Shown: piece after piece, positions 9,163 through 18,305 of the stretch
How positions within the stretch are numbered: the stretch's first letter is position 1
How the letters are laid out: the number at the start of each line of letters is the position of its first letter
Assembly (NCBI GenBank): GCA_964370675.1
Contig: CAYJKC010000001.1
Span: 1 to 64,000, forward strand
Direction of reading: 5' to 3'
DNA length: 64,000 nt
Origin: CAYJAD01 sp964370675
GTDB lineage: Bacteria; Desulfobacterota; Desulfovibrionia; Desulfovibrionales; Desulfovibrionaceae
Made by a program: the position numbers and the translations under genes
Notes under the pieces: generated by a model
What the model was told of the DNA's origin: nothing
Seen by the model: the letters and a program-made list of their open reading frames with translations, nothing else
The model's database searches: none

Positions 9163-9197
9163 GAGTAATCCTTAAAAATCATAGGGGTTAAAGTTAA

Positions 9198-9701
9198 TCA
9201 TACACTTTTTCGATGCTTACGTTCCATAGAGCGAAGCATAGAAACAGTTCCTGTACGTGCAATTTCTTTAATGCCAAAACGTTGAAATAAATTAATAATT
9301 GCTTGTAGCTTTTCTTGATTGCCTGTGGCTTCAATGGTGATTTCATTAATACCAACATCCATAACGCGGCAGCGAAAAATTTCCACCGTGCGCAGAATTT
9401 CACCTCTGGCATCACCTTCAGCATGTACTTTTATAAGCATCATTTCACGCTCAACGGCACAATGTTCAGCAAAGTCCACAACCTTAATAACTGTTATAAG
9501 CTTGTGTAGTTGTTTTGTTATTTGTTCAATAATGTGAGCATCACCGGTAGTAGTAATGGTCATATGCGACACACCTTGCTCAAGAGTTGGGGCAACGTTT
9601 AATGATTGAATGTTAAAACCCCGTCCACTAAAAAGCCCTGCCACACGCGACAAAACACCTGGTTCGTCTTCAACTAAAACTGATAATATATGATGTTGCA
9701 T
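9198..9701 (-). CDS. ilvN: Acetolactate synthase small (regulatory) subunit
   Basis: Regulatory subunit of acetohydroxyacid synthase; binds valine through its ACT domain and activates the IlvB subunit. At 167 aa it has the usual two-part form: N-terminal ACT domain (VEDEPGVLSRVAGLFSGRGF, ~10-29) and C-terminal ALS_ss_C domain (FGIKEIARTGTVSMLR). It starts 11 bases after ilvB, so the subunits are translated from the same mRNA. Confidence 0.96.
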   Translation of the reverse strand: MQHHILSVLVEDEPGVLSRVAGLFSGRGFNIQSLNVAPTLEQGVSHMTITTTGDAHIIEQITKQLHKLITVIKVVDFAEHCAVEREMMLIKVHAEGDARGEILRTVEIFRCRVMDVGINEITIEATGNQEKLQAIINLFQRFGIKEIARTGTVSMLRSMERKHRKSV

Positions 9702-9712
9702 GGTAAAAACTC

Positions 9713-11407
9713 CTATACCAATAGCATTTCGTCTAAGGCTGCACCGGCAGGTACAATGGGATAAACATTTTCTTCGCGCTCAACAATCACGTCAATTATA
9801 GCTGTATTAGGCGACGAAAGTGCCTTTTTAAGTGTAGCCTCCATTTGTGATGCCTTGGCAATTCTATATCCTTCTGCGCCATAAGCTTCAGCAAGTTTTA
9901 CAAAATCGGGTTGGGCTTCCATATTGGTAAAGCTGTAATTTTTCTTGTAAAATAGCTCTTGCCATTGGCGAACCATGCCTAAGTTGCTATTGTTTAAGAT
10001 AAGAATTTTTACGGGTAACTTATTTTCAATGGCAGTGGCAAGCTCTTGAATATTCATTTGAATAGAGCCATCACCAGCCACATTGACTACAAGAGCCTTA
10101 GGGAAAGCAAATTGCGCACCAATGGCAGCAGGCAGTCCATAACCCATGGTGCCTAAACCACCTGAAGTTAACAAGGTGCGCGGCTTATCATAACCATAAA
10201 ATTGAGCTGCCCACATTTGGTTTTGCCCTACTTCTGTAGCAATAATAGCCTTACCCTTACTTATGCGGTGCACCGCTTCAATAACAGCTTGAGGCTTTAA
10301 GCCACCCTTGGTGTGTTCATAGCCAAAGGGGCATTCTTTATCCCAAGCTTTTAACTGTTTAAGCCATGAAGTGTGTTCTTTTTTCCAGTTTTTTTCTTGA
10401 TCTGTGGCTTCTAAAATATTCAAAATACCCTTTAAGGCTTCATTACAGTCACCAACTACAGGTACATGAACATTAACATTTTTACGAATAGATGTGGGAT
10501 CAATATCAATATGCACTATGCGCGCATTGGGTGCAAAGGCTGAAATACGCCCAGTCACACGATCATCAAAGCGAGCTCCCACTGCTACAAGTAAGTCGCA
10601 GTTATTAATAGCATTATTAGCAGCATAACAACCATGCATACCTACCATACCAAGCCAAAGTTCACTCTTACTTGGAAAACCTCCAAGACCCATTAAAGTT
10701 GAAGCAATAGGCAAATGATAATTTTCAGCCAACTGTTTAAGAGCTGGTGCTGCATCAGAATTAATTACGCCACCGCCTATGAGAACTAAAGGCTTTTTAG
10801 CTTTAATAAGTTCATCAGTAGCTTTGCGCAATTGATTCAGATTTGGTTTATACGTGGGGTTGTAGCTACGCATTTGCACACTTTCTGGCCAAATAAACTC
10901 AGTGACAGATTGCATTACATCCTTTGGTAAATCCACTAGCACAGGACCTGGACGACCACTGCGAGCTAAATAAAAGGCCTGACGCAAAACTGTTGTTAGC
11001 TTTGTAATATCCTTCACCAAAAAATTATGTTTAGTACAAGGACGAGTAATACCTACAATATCAACCTCTTGGAATGCATCATTACCAATTAGAGGAGTAG
11101 GAACTTGACCAGTTATAACAACAAGGGGGATAGAATCACAGTATGCGGTAGCTATGCCCGTAACGGTATTGGTAGCACCTGGTCCTGAAGTGACAAGACA
11201 AACACCAACCTTACCAGAAGCGCGAGCATAGCCATCAGCAGCGTGCACAGCAGCTTGTTCATGGCGCACCAGAATATGGCGCAGCTTAGGATGACGAGGT
11301 ATTTCGTCATAAATATCAATAACAGCACCGCCAGGATAGCCGAAAAAAACATCAACTTCCTCGCGCTTCAAAGTCTCAAGCAATATCTGTGCACCAGTCA
11401 TTTTCAT
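9713..11407 (-). CDS. ilvB: Acetolactate synthase large (catalytic) subunit, biosynthetic
   Basis: Thiamine-diphosphate enzyme that condenses two pyruvates, or pyruvate and 2-oxobutyrate, in branched-chain amino acid synthesis. At 564 aa it has the three expected domains. The catalytic Glu is in VRHEQAAVHAADGYARA (~47-63) and the ThDP/Mg motif GDGSIQMNIQELATA near 440. The nearby small subunit marks it as the anabolic form. The start is ATG 11407; a second in-frame ATG lies 6 bases later. Its leader overlaps the end of the DUF465 gene. Confidence 0.97.
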   Translation of the reverse strand: MKMTGAQILLETLKREEVDVFFGYPGGAVIDIYDEIPRHPKLRHILVRHEQAAVHAADGYARASGKVGVCLVTSGPGATNTVTGIATAYCDSIPLVVITGQVPTPLIGNDAFQEVDIVGITRPCTKHNFLVKDITKLTTVLRQAFYLARSGRPGPVLVDLPKDVMQSVTEFIWPESVQMRSYNPTYKPNLNQLRKATDELIKAKKPLVLIGGGVINSDAAPALKQLAENYHLPIASTLMGLGGFPSKSELWLGMVGMHGCYAANNAINNCDLLVAVGARFDDRVTGRISAFAPNARIVHIDIDPTSIRKNVNVHVPVVGDCNEALKGILNILEATDQEKNWKKEHTSWLKQLKAWDKECPFGYEHTKGGLKPQAVIEAVHRISKGKAIIATEVGQNQMWAAQFYGYDKPRTLLTSGGLGTMGYGLPAAIGAQFAFPKALVVNVAGDGSIQMNIQELATAIENKLPVKILILNNSNLGMVRQWQELFYKKNYSFTNMEAQPDFVKLAEAYGAEGYRIAKASQMEATLKKALSSPNTAIIDVIVEREENVYPIVPAGAALDEMLLV

Positions 11408-11409
11408 TT

Positions 11410-11640
11410 TTACTTGTCTCCTGACGAATGTTTTTCTAACATATTTACAAGGTTAGTTTTGCCTTCTAATTTTTGTTTTTTCAATTGTTTTAAGGTTTGT
11501 TCCTCAGTAGGGGTGCGAAAGTTTTTACCCTCTAATTTACTAACTTGCTTAGAATACAACAAGTGATCATCCCACAGTTCTTTGAGCTCAGGATTAGTTT
11601 GAGATAATTTTTCAAGCATTTCAATTTCGTGTTGTTCCAT
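11410..11640 (-). CDS. DUF465 (YdcH-like) small coiled-coil protein
   Basis: Charged helical protein of 76 aa matching the DUF465/YdcH family, with the pattern LSQTNPELKELWDDHLLYSKQVSKLE followed by TPTEEQTLKQLKKQKL split by a short turn. Function in the family is unknown. It ends 2 bases before ilvB and is likely the first gene of that transcript. GGAGAG lies upstream of the ATG. Confidence 0.8.
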   Translation of the reverse strand: MEQHEIEMLEKLSQTNPELKELWDDHLLYSKQVSKLEGKNFRTPTEEQTLKQLKKQKLEGKTNLVNMLEKHSSGDK

Positions 11641-11839
11641 CTGAACTCTCCTTATGATTTAAGTTACACGCCAAACGGCTAATTTACTAAACCTAGCTTA
11701 AACCCAATATTAACAAGCGTTCAAACTAAGCTATGCCAAGCACCCTGTTAGGTATTTATGCTGACTTTGTTGCCATGACCAAGACACAATGCTTACGCCC
11801 CATGGCTTTCATAAATATATTACAAAAATCTAAGCATGA

Positions 11840-12142
11840 CTAGCTTAATGTTTGAGCATATTCCAATAGTGATGTAACCACAATGCGGTCCACAAGCTCT
11901 ATACCAAGAAGCACTATTATCGGAGAGAAGTCTATGCCACTTGTATAGGTAAAAGGCAACACTTTTCGTATACGATAGTATACCGGTTCTGTTAAAGTGC
12001 GCAAGGTACGCACAATGGGGTTATAAGGGTCTGGGCGCACCCAAGATAAAATGGCAGAAATAAGCACAACCCAAAAATAAATCTTAAGTAAGCTACCAAG
12101 AACAATGGCAATTGCTGTCAAAGTATTAGCAAGTACAATCAT
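11840..12142 (-). CDS. YggT family membrane protein
   Basis: Small inner-membrane protein of 100 aa with two hydrophobic helices, LTAIAIVLGSLLKIYFWVVLISAILSW region and FSPIIVLLGIELVDRIVV, and the family signature SWVRPDPYNPIVRTLRTLTEP. YggT proteins have been tied to osmotic stress and cell division without a settled function. The frame is open to a TTG at 12157, but the ATG at 12142 has GAGGTG eight bases upstream and is preferred. It follows the HAD gene by 36 bases. Confidence 0.88.
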   Translation of the reverse strand: MIVLANTLTAIAIVLGSLLKIYFWVVLISAILSWVRPDPYNPIVRTLRTLTEPVYYRIRKVLPFTYTSGIDFSPIIVLLGIELVDRIVVTSLLEYAQTLS

Positions 12143-12178
12143 AAAAGCACACCTCAAAAATGTTTTCGTTAATGTATT

Positions 12179-12841
12179 TTATTTGCACAAATACTTTTTG
12201 TGCAACTGTTTTTTTAATAAAATAAAATTATCAATATTTATAGCCGCGTCAAGTGCTGGATTTTTATACGCTATAAATGATACTTGCCCAGCCATGGCTG
12301 CTTGTTGATCATTTAAACTATCACCAATAAAAACAACCGTATCTTGTGATGTTTGCCATTTATTAAGTATTTTAAAAATACCGGCAGGGTCAGGTTTTGG
12401 TGTTGCATCAGCTGCTGTGATAATGGGGTCAAAAAAACCACCTAGATTAAATGTTTCAATAATTGCAGGCATGCCGTCAAACCTATTGGTATGCACAGAC
12501 ATGGAAATTTCATTTTCCCTTCCCCAATTAATAAATTCTAAAAAACCCTCTTCCAAGGTAATGTGGGGCATAATATCCCTTCGATAATTCAACACATTTT
12601 TACAAATATCTAAAGCCTTTGCATGCAATTCTTTAGGAATTAAATATTCTAAAGCACCTCGTACGGTTGACATATGAGTGTATGCTTCTTGCTTCGCAGT
12701 TTGAGGTGGTAAATTTAAAGCAGCTAGAAGTTTATTATAATACATGGCATTGGCAGCGCGCGAATTTAATATAACCCCATCGCAATCAAAAATGATGCCT
12801 GTTAAAATTGTAGGCATGTTTAGGTGTGGTGCGTAGCACAT
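12179..12841 (-). CDS. HAD-superfamily hydrolase, phosphoglycolate phosphatase-like
   Basis: Cytoplasmic phosphatase of 220 aa. Motif I FDCDGVILNS has the nucleophile Asp (about residue 19). Motif II Ser/Thr is in SVHTNR, the Lys of motif III in ATPKPDPAG, and motif IV in FIGDSLNDQQAA. A helical cap lies between I and II. This is the PGP/Gph/pyrophosphatase PpaX type; the substrate is not readable. The ATG at 12841 overlaps the stop of the upstream unknown gene (TAATG), so translation is probably coupled. Confidence 0.85.
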   Translation of the reverse strand: MCYAPHLNMPTILTGIIFDCDGVILNSRAANAMYYNKLLAALNLPPQTAKQEAYTHMSTVRGALEYLIPKELHAKALDICKNVLNYRRDIMPHITLEEGFLEFINWGRENEISMSVHTNRFDGMPAIIETFNLGGFFDPIITAADATPKPDPAGIFKILNKWQTSQDTVVFIGDSLNDQQAAMAGQVSFIAYKNPALDAAINIDNFILLKKQLHKKYLCK

Positions 12842-13680
12842 TATTTATTCTCCAACAATACTAGGTGTAAAACCTTATTTAACCAAGGATTAGATTGTTT
12901 TTTACGTTCAGGTTTATTTAAAATATTTCCAATACTTAATCTACATTCATGACCAATAAAATCTTGTCCTTGCAGTTCTAATAGTTGCTTGGTTTCTTCA
13001 CTAAGAGGTATCACGTCACTACAAGTTTCAAGTATATGCGATACCATGAGTTTATGATTAACTATAATGGTGCAATCATTTTCCAAAAATATACTGGCAT
13101 TTTCCACAACCATTGTCCATGGTGGCAAAAAAGTTTCATCACCTTGCATAAAGGTTTCTATGTTTTGAATGGTGGATAAACCTTCATCTTGTTCTGCTTG
13201 AAGACTATCAATCAAATATTTGGCACCATTAGCATATTTTTGAGTAAGACTTTGTATATCATGAAAACGATCTTCTAAAAGCCAAGCCCAAATTAAAAAT
13301 TTTTGTGCTGCTTCTTCAACATGCAAAGCATAACTTCTAGTGTTCTGTGAAGCCTGCCCAGTATTGACAAAGTGGCTTAGACTTTCTTGTTCTTCAAAAT
13401 CTTTAAGTTTAAGGCGTTGATCTTGCACACCCATAAGAGCATGCATGGGAACACCAGATAATGCAGCATCACCCATATTTATTAAATCATTTAAACATGC
13501 TTGAGCTTGATCGCTATTAAAGGGGTAATCACTAACTTGCCAATAATCCAATGGTTTATCAGGCAAACCTGGCCAAAAATATTTTGCATTAGTTGAGTTT
13601 AGCCTTGCCCATGCCGACTTTGGGTCAACATTATCTTTGCAAAGAATTGGTAAATAAATTGGTGTGATTGGTTTTGCCAT
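12841..13680 (-). CDS. Protein of unknown function, coupled to a HAD phosphatase
   Basis: 279 aa, no domain recognised. The start (PIYLPILCKDNVDPKSAWARLNS) and a strongly predicted helical middle (EEAAQKFLIWAWLLEDRFHDIQSL) are the clearest parts. No signal peptide, membrane segment or metal cluster is visible. Codon use looks like its neighbours. AGGAG lies upstream of the ATG. It overlaps the HAD gene by one base, suggesting the two act together, perhaps with this protein as partner; that is inference. Confidence 0.75.
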   Translation of the reverse strand: MAKPITPIYLPILCKDNVDPKSAWARLNSTNAKYFWPGLPDKPLDYWQVSDYPFNSDQAQACLNDLINMGDAALSGVPMHALMGVQDQRLKLKDFEEQESLSHFVNTGQASQNTRSYALHVEEAAQKFLIWAWLLEDRFHDIQSLTQKYANGAKYLIDSLQAEQDEGLSTIQNIETFMQGDETFLPPWTMVVENASIFLENDCTIIVNHKLMVSHILETCSDVIPLSEETKQLLELQGQDFIGHECRLSIGNILNKPERKKQSNPWLNKVLHLVLLENK

Positions 13681-13997
13681 TCATGCTCCTAATGAGGAAT
13701 AATCATTAAATCCATAACGCAAAAAAAATTTCTGATAAAAAGATATATACAAATTATGATGCCAAACTACTGCCTCTAATTACCAGAAGTGAAAACATCA
13801 TGTTATTAGCATATTATTTTGCAACTTCCATCTGATATACAGTATAAACCTAGAAGCACAATGATGCAATGCTCAAAATGATATTTTTGACAAATTAAAA
13901 AATGTAAAAAGCTGATATATAAGAATATAAGAAAGAAAACTAAAAAATATAGAACTTTGAATTAAAATATTTTTGTTACTTCTCAGCTTTTATGGGC

Positions 13998-14026
13998 TTG
14001 ACCTTGACTCTTTTGGAGAGTATAAA
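13998..14026 (+). promoter_or_regulatory. Sigma-70-type promoter of tatA
   Basis: TTGACC (13998-14003), 17 bases, TATAAA (14021-14026), 24 bases before the tatA ATG. The rest of the 13681-14049 gap is AT-rich with no gene I can support. Confidence 0.7.
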
Positions 14027-14049
14027 CATAAAAATAATTTGGAGGCAGT

Positions 14050-14244
14050 ATGTTTGGCATAGGTACACAAGAGATTTTAGTGCTGCTTGTTGTGGCATTA
14101 GTCATATTTGGCGCAAATAAATTGCCAGAAATCGGCAATGGCCTTGGTAAGGCTATTCGAAATTTTAAAAGAGCCTCGTCTGAACCTGATGAAGTAGATA
14201 TTACTCCCAAGGAAAAGCAGACTACTGAAGAAGGCAATAAATAG
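14050..14244 (+). CDS. tatA: Sec-independent protein translocase TatA/TatE
   Basis: Pore-forming component of the twin-arginine translocase. 64 aa: a short periplasmic start (MFGIGTQE), one transmembrane helix (ILVLLVVALVIFGANKLPEI), the conserved hinge and amphipathic helix (FGANKLPEIGNGLGKAIRNFK), and a charged tail. It lacks the longer C-terminus of TatB. tatC is not in the window. GGAGG lies 5 bases upstream. It probably shares its mRNA with the ACT-domain gene 26 bases downstream. Confidence 0.92.
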   Translation: MFGIGTQEILVLLVVALVIFGANKLPEIGNGLGKAIRNFKRASSEPDEVDITPKEKQTTEEGNK

Positions 14245-14270
14245 TTTACTTTATAAAATTAGGAGATTGC

Positions 14271-14699
14271 ATGTTAGCCGAGCAAATTTCTATCTTTCTT
14301 GAAAACAAAGCAGGAAGATTAGCAGAAGTTACACGTACTTTGAGTGATGCTGGTATTAGTATTCGTGCCCTTTCCTTGGCTGATACTTCTGATTTTGGTA
14401 TTTTAAGAATTATTGTAGCCGAATATGAAAAAGCTAAAGTAGTTCTTAAAGACAACGGATTTACCATTGGTAGCACAAGTGTTGTAGCTGTTGAAGTGGA
14501 AGATAAACCTGGTGGCTTACACAATATTTTAGAATTATTTGCTCAATATTCTATAAATGTAGAATATATGTATGCTTATGTTCAAAGAGATACACCAAAT
14601 GCTACTATGATTTTCCGATTTGATAACTCAGATAAAGCATTAGAAGTTTTAGAAAAACATAAAGTACCAGTAGTATCAGGTGACAGACTTTACGCTTAA
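14271..14699 (+). CDS. Two-ACT-domain amino acid-binding protein
   Basis: 142 aa made of two tandem ACT domains: EQISIFLENKAGRLAEVTRT at ~3-22 and AVEVEDKPGGLHNILELF at ~72-89. ACT pairs of this kind bind amino acids and regulate metabolism. It has no catalytic domain. Family members near phenylacetate-CoA ligase genes are common, but no such gene is here. AGGAG precedes the ATG. Confidence 0.85.
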   Translation: MLAEQISIFLENKAGRLAEVTRTLSDAGISIRALSLADTSDFGILRIIVAEYEKAKVVLKDNGFTIGSTSVVAVEVEDKPGGLHNILELFAQYSINVEYMYAYVQRDTPNATMIFRFDNSDKALEVLEKHKVPVVSGDRLYA

Positions 14700-14797
14700 T
14701 TGAATTTTTGAAGTGTTACAGTAAAAAAACTCTTTTCGTTGAGTTTAAATTAATTTTGCTACAATTTTTTATTATATGAATCTTATTTGGAGGGATT

Positions 14798-15127
14798 ATG
14801 ACAGTTTTAAACTGGCAAGATGGAGTTGCTCGTGTTGTTAATAATCGCGGTCTTTATGCCAAGCTGCTAGGTCGTTTTGCTGATAGCCTTGGCGATGCCC
14901 CTGACAAAATTGTCGAGGCCTTGGCTGCTGGAAATTTTGATGATGCACAAATGCAAGCCCATACTATCAAAGGAACAGCTGCAAATCTAGGCGCAGAAGC
15001 ATTAGCTGAAGCAGGTAGAGTTCTTGAGGAAGCAATTAAAGATCAAGCAGGTGTTGAACCTGCTATTGAAGAATTAAGAAAAGTACTTGCGGAAACTGTT
15101 GAAGCTATGCGTGCTTTTGAAGCATAA
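14798..15127 (+). CDS. Histidine phosphotransfer (Hpt) domain protein
   Basis: Single-domain phosphorelay protein of 109 aa. The four-helix Hpt motif is HTIKGTAANLG with phospho-accepting His55 and the conserved Lys58-Gly59. It carries phosphate between receiver domains of a multistep relay; its kinase and receiver partners are not adjacent. GGAGG precedes the ATG and a strong terminator follows, so it is transcribed as its own unit or with the ACT gene upstream. Confidence 0.9.
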   Translation: MTVLNWQDGVARVVNNRGLYAKLLGRFADSLGDAPDKIVEALAAGNFDDAQMQAHTIKGTAANLGAEALAEAGRVLEEAIKDQAGVEPAIEELRKVLAETVEAMRAFEA

Positions 15128-15197
15128 TAATTTATCTTGGCTTGCTTTATATAAGTAGCAATTGTTTTTTGCATTTTTATTACCAAACTTTCATATA

Positions 15198-15230
15198 AAA
15201 ACCTCGCATATTGCATTGCGAGGTTTTTTT
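15198..15230 (+). terminator. Rho-independent terminator after the Hpt gene
   Basis: AAAACCTCGCA (15198-15208) pairs perfectly with TGCGAGGTTTT (15217-15227), then more T. Eight-base loop. Confidence 0.92.
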
Positions 15231-15249
15231 GTTTCCAACTAGATAGTCT

Positions 15250-15458
15250 GAAGCTGAAAAAGTCATTTTTCAATGACTTTTTCAAAGGCACCACGCATGC
15301 CCTTACGGCTATACTTTGGCATAAACACACTGACTCCAAATACCCCTGCGTGAACGACAGAAATTCGACCTAAGGCCCAAAGAGTTCTTGTTAAGCAAAG
15401 AATGAGCCTTACGGGAATCACACGTAAAGCAATTCTGGCTTATTTTACGCCGTGCGAA
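15250..15458. repeat. Interspersed intergenic repeat, copy 1
   Basis: This gap between the Hpt and NlpC genes holds no gene. It contains a perfect 12-bp hairpin with loop TTTC (15256-15283); block A, AAGGCACCACGC at 15285, CTTTGGCATAAACACA at 15314, ACTCCAAATA at 15333; and block B, GGCTTATTTTACGCCGTGCG from 15437. The same blocks in the same order recur at 51020-51442. A 12-mer GAGCCTTACGGG (15404-15415) recurs inverted at 45912. The stretch is visibly richer in G and C than its surroundings. Confidence 0.8.
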
Positions 15459-15532
15459 GCTTGCCCGCATGCCCTATGCAATTTAAATAATTAAAAGCAT
15501 GGTTAACATGTAAAAAATTTAAAAAAGATTTA

Positions 15533-16447
15533 TTAGCGATGGCTAACTAAACCACTAGTCATATTGGATTTGTCTGGAGAATTTTTTGTGGAGTTTTTTG
15601 AGGTTTGGGATATATTTTTCACTTTAGCTTTCGAATCAGTGGATGCCCTAGAGTTAGACTTCTCGACGTTTTTTAGTTTTGACTTATTTACTACTTTTGC
15701 TTTGCTCTTGCTTTTGGTAGCCACCATTTTAGACTTTGCCTTTGGTTTAGCTTTAGCAACTACTTTGGTCTTAGACTTTGCCTTGGTTTTAGCCACCATT
15801 TTTGCTTTAGGTTTTGAGTTACTTACTGCTTTTTTCTTAGACTTCTTGGATTTAGCGATTGCTTTTGACTGTTCTTGCACTATTTTTTCATAATCTGCCA
15901 ACAATTTTTCAGCAGCTTCTTTTTCTGATTCTTTAAGATCATCAACTACGCGGCGAGCACTAAGAAAACTTTTACTAAAGTATGAAGTAGATAAATCGCT
16001 TATACGCACCTTTGTGCGTCTGCGCGGACTATGTACAAACTTACCATCACCTACATATATGCCAGTATGATAGCCTCGCTTTCTACTATAAAAAGCTACA
16101 ATATCACCAACTTGCATATCTTCTTGTTTTTTAATAGATATACCTAGCTTAGATTGTTCGCGTGCTGTTCTTGGTAGCTTAACTCCCGCATAACTATAAA
16201 CCCATTGCACAAAACCCGAACAATCAAAGCCATTGCCATCGGTACCACCAAATTTATATGGAGTTCCAATAGCACTTTGTGCCGTAGGCACAAGCACAGC
16301 TTTATCTTGTTCTTTAAAATATTGCTGCGCATATTTATCTTGAATAGAATATTCCTCAGGAGCAGATTTAGTAGCGCACCCAAAGGATAACAAGAGTAGA
16401 CAGAATAGACATATGTAAAAACAAAGTGAATTTATAGACCGCTTCAT
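15533..16447 (-). CDS. NlpC/P60 cell-wall peptidase lipoprotein with Lys-rich tail
   Basis: 304 aa. The N-terminal signal (hydrophobic FYICLFCLLLLSFGC) ends at a probable lipobox Cys24. The NlpC/P60 domain (~50-170) cuts peptidoglycan stem peptides; catalytic Cys76 is in NGFDCSGFV, His127 in GYHTGIYVGDG and His139 in KFVHSPRRR. The last ~110 residues are a low-complexity Lys/Ser/Ala stretch with KAK/KSK repeats, strongly basic and not part of the family fold. This could bind an anionic polymer such as lipopolysaccharide or teichoic-like material; that is inference. The start ATG has a weak ribosome binding site. Confidence 0.9.
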   Translation of the reverse strand: MKRSINSLCFYICLFCLLLLSFGCATKSAPEEYSIQDKYAQQYFKEQDKAVLVPTAQSAIGTPYKFGGTDGNGFDCSGFVQWVYSYAGVKLPRTAREQSKLGISIKKQEDMQVGDIVAFYSRKRGYHTGIYVGDGKFVHSPRRRTKVRISDLSTSYFSKSFLSARRVVDDLKESEKEAAEKLLADYEKIVQEQSKAIAKSKKSKKKAVSNSKPKAKMVAKTKAKSKTKVVAKAKPKAKSKMVATKSKSKAKVVNKSKLKNVEKSNSRASTDSKAKVKNISQTSKNSTKNSPDKSNMTSGLVSHR

Positions 16448-16650
16448 ATCTTTACAAAATACGCTATACCTAATATCGTGTCAATAAATTATTTATTTTT
16501 TCGTGTCATGTCGTGCAATTTTGCTATGAAAATATATTGACTATTTATAAGCTTTGCAAAGCTTGATTACAAGGCTCAGGTTCTATAAAAAATGCAATGC
16601 AAGACAAAGAATTTTTTCAGCATAATTTACAATAACAAAGAGTTACAAAT

Positions 16651-18108
16651 ATGGCTGTAATATTATCTGTTAATGGCAATCTTGATAACGAGTTGCGCAA
16701 TATGGGACATGAAGTTACAAGTGTCACTATTTCAAAAAGTGGGCTTTACTCTGCGTTGGAGTTACTAAACATACATAACATAAATCCAGATTATTTTATT
16801 CAACGAGAAAGTTTAGCTTATAAAATAGTTTTTTACGATGCATATAAAATGCCTTGTCGTACTGCGTTTTGGTCTATTGATACTCACTTAAATTATTCAT
16901 GGCAAATGTATTATGGCTTTCTCTTTGACACATTTCTCACTCCACATAAAAGCTTTATTGAACGTCTTAACAAAAATTGGCAACATTCAAACATGCAGCG
17001 TTTAGCCCAAAATGGGCATACGCGTTCATTTATGGCACATAACCAGAGAGAGCATAAAATCAATTTTGTAGGTAGACTGCAAGGAACACGCCCCCAACGA
17101 GAAAGAATAGCAACTCTACTTTTAGATAAATATCACATTAATATAATAGACAACATTTCATTTGGTTCTATGCTTGAACTCTATGATAATACCTGCATTA
17201 TCCCCAATGAAGCCATTGCCAATGAAGTTAATTTTCGCCTTTTAGAAGGCGCAAGTTGCGGTGCCTGCGTCATAAGTCCAAATGTGGGGCAAGATCAAGA
17301 TGTATTATTTGAAGCCAATAAAGAAATATTAATCTACAATAATATAGAAGAACTACAATCACATATTGACTATTGCCTTGCAAACCCACAATTTTGCGAG
17401 CAAATTGGTCACGCGGCATGGCAAAGAGTACAAAATGAACACAGCTCGAAGCATAGGGCAAAACAACTTTTTGCTTGCCTACAAGGGCAAAGTAGTGATC
17501 GCGTATGTGATCATGACTTATTACAGCTTACTATTATCATGCTTGATAGTTACAATAGCTGGCCCATTAAGGTGCATGAAAACTTTGTCCATAAAGCCTT
17601 CCAAAATAAAGAACTTGAGCTTTTTGCAAAGATTTTTAAATCAATTTCTGCAATCGAAAATAAAAATTCAGATAATGAGATAATTAGTCAATTTTTCCAT
17701 GAAGTAGACATGTGTTTACTAGACCCTGCAACCAATGTTGAGCATAAAAAAATGTTAAGTATTGCATGTGGAGGTCTTGCGCTGGAAATGAAGGATGTAG
17801 CGCGTAGTTTTTTTTATTTTCGCATACACGAAAACATTTGCAATATTAAAACTTCGGGTAAAGTCCAAATAAACCCTATACAAATGTCCGTAAACTGGGT
17901 AAAGGCATTGAAAAGAGAAAACAAACAATGTATCATAGGTGCTGCATTTAAAAATGGATGTTATCGCACTGCCATGGATTTTGTTAATCTATGCAAGGAA
18001 ATTGACCCATTTGATTTGAGCTGGGCAGAAAGCTTAGCAACACTTGATCAAGTGGTACATTCTTTCCCTATGCAAGAAAGAGAAGATATAAAAAGACTAT
18101 TAAATTAA
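16651..18108 (+). CDS. Glycosyltransferase, CgeB/DUF3880-like
   Basis: 485 aa. The N-terminal half (SVNGNLDNELRNMGHEV, then FWSIDTH) resembles DUF3880/CgeB proteins. The C-terminal GT-B domain includes INFVGRLQGTRPQR, the donor-sugar motif EVNFRLLEGASCGACVISPN and a closing IEELQSHIDYCL (Glyco_trans_1_2 type). About 180 extra residues follow with no recognised domain. Such enzymes modify flagellin or surface polysaccharide in Desulfovibrio-type genomes; the acceptor is unknown. GAG lies 9 bases upstream of the ATG. Confidence 0.8.
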   Translation: MAVILSVNGNLDNELRNMGHEVTSVTISKSGLYSALELLNIHNINPDYFIQRESLAYKIVFYDAYKMPCRTAFWSIDTHLNYSWQMYYGFLFDTFLTPHKSFIERLNKNWQHSNMQRLAQNGHTRSFMAHNQREHKINFVGRLQGTRPQRERIATLLLDKYHINIIDNISFGSMLELYDNTCIIPNEAIANEVNFRLLEGASCGACVISPNVGQDQDVLFEANKEILIYNNIEELQSHIDYCLANPQFCEQIGHAAWQRVQNEHSSKHRAKQLFACLQGQSSDRVCDHDLLQLTIIMLDSYNSWPIKVHENFVHKAFQNKELELFAKIFKSISAIENKNSDNEIISQFFHEVDMCLLDPATNVEHKKMLSIACGGLALEMKDVARSFFYFRIHENICNIKTSGKVQINPIQMSVNWVKALKRENKQCIIGAAFKNGCYRTAMDFVNLCKEIDPFDLSWAESLATLDQVVHSFPMQEREDIKRLLN

Positions 18109-18305
18109 TTCGTTATGATTGCAACATATTTTTGAATGCAATACATATACTAAAAAAGAACTATTCTATAAACTTTTTATGGAAAAATCCCTATTCCATT
18201 TTGTTTTTTTTCCGTATATAGTATTTGGAAGTTATGCACTTAAAATAAATTACAAAATGAGCATACATTAAAAAGAGTATATGTTTTAACAATTTAGGAG
18301 TTAAT

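Noticed and set aside
11733..11807. Possible 18-codon leader peptide before DUF465-ilvB on the minus strand (MKAMGRKHCVLVMATKSA)
   Set aside because: It has no ribosome binding site and no run of Ile, Val or Leu codons, so there is no case for attenuation.
15564..15893. 109-codon frame opposite the Lys-rich tail of the NlpC/P60 gene
   Set aside because: Phe/Leu-rich product is the expected antisense of Lys/Ala codons.
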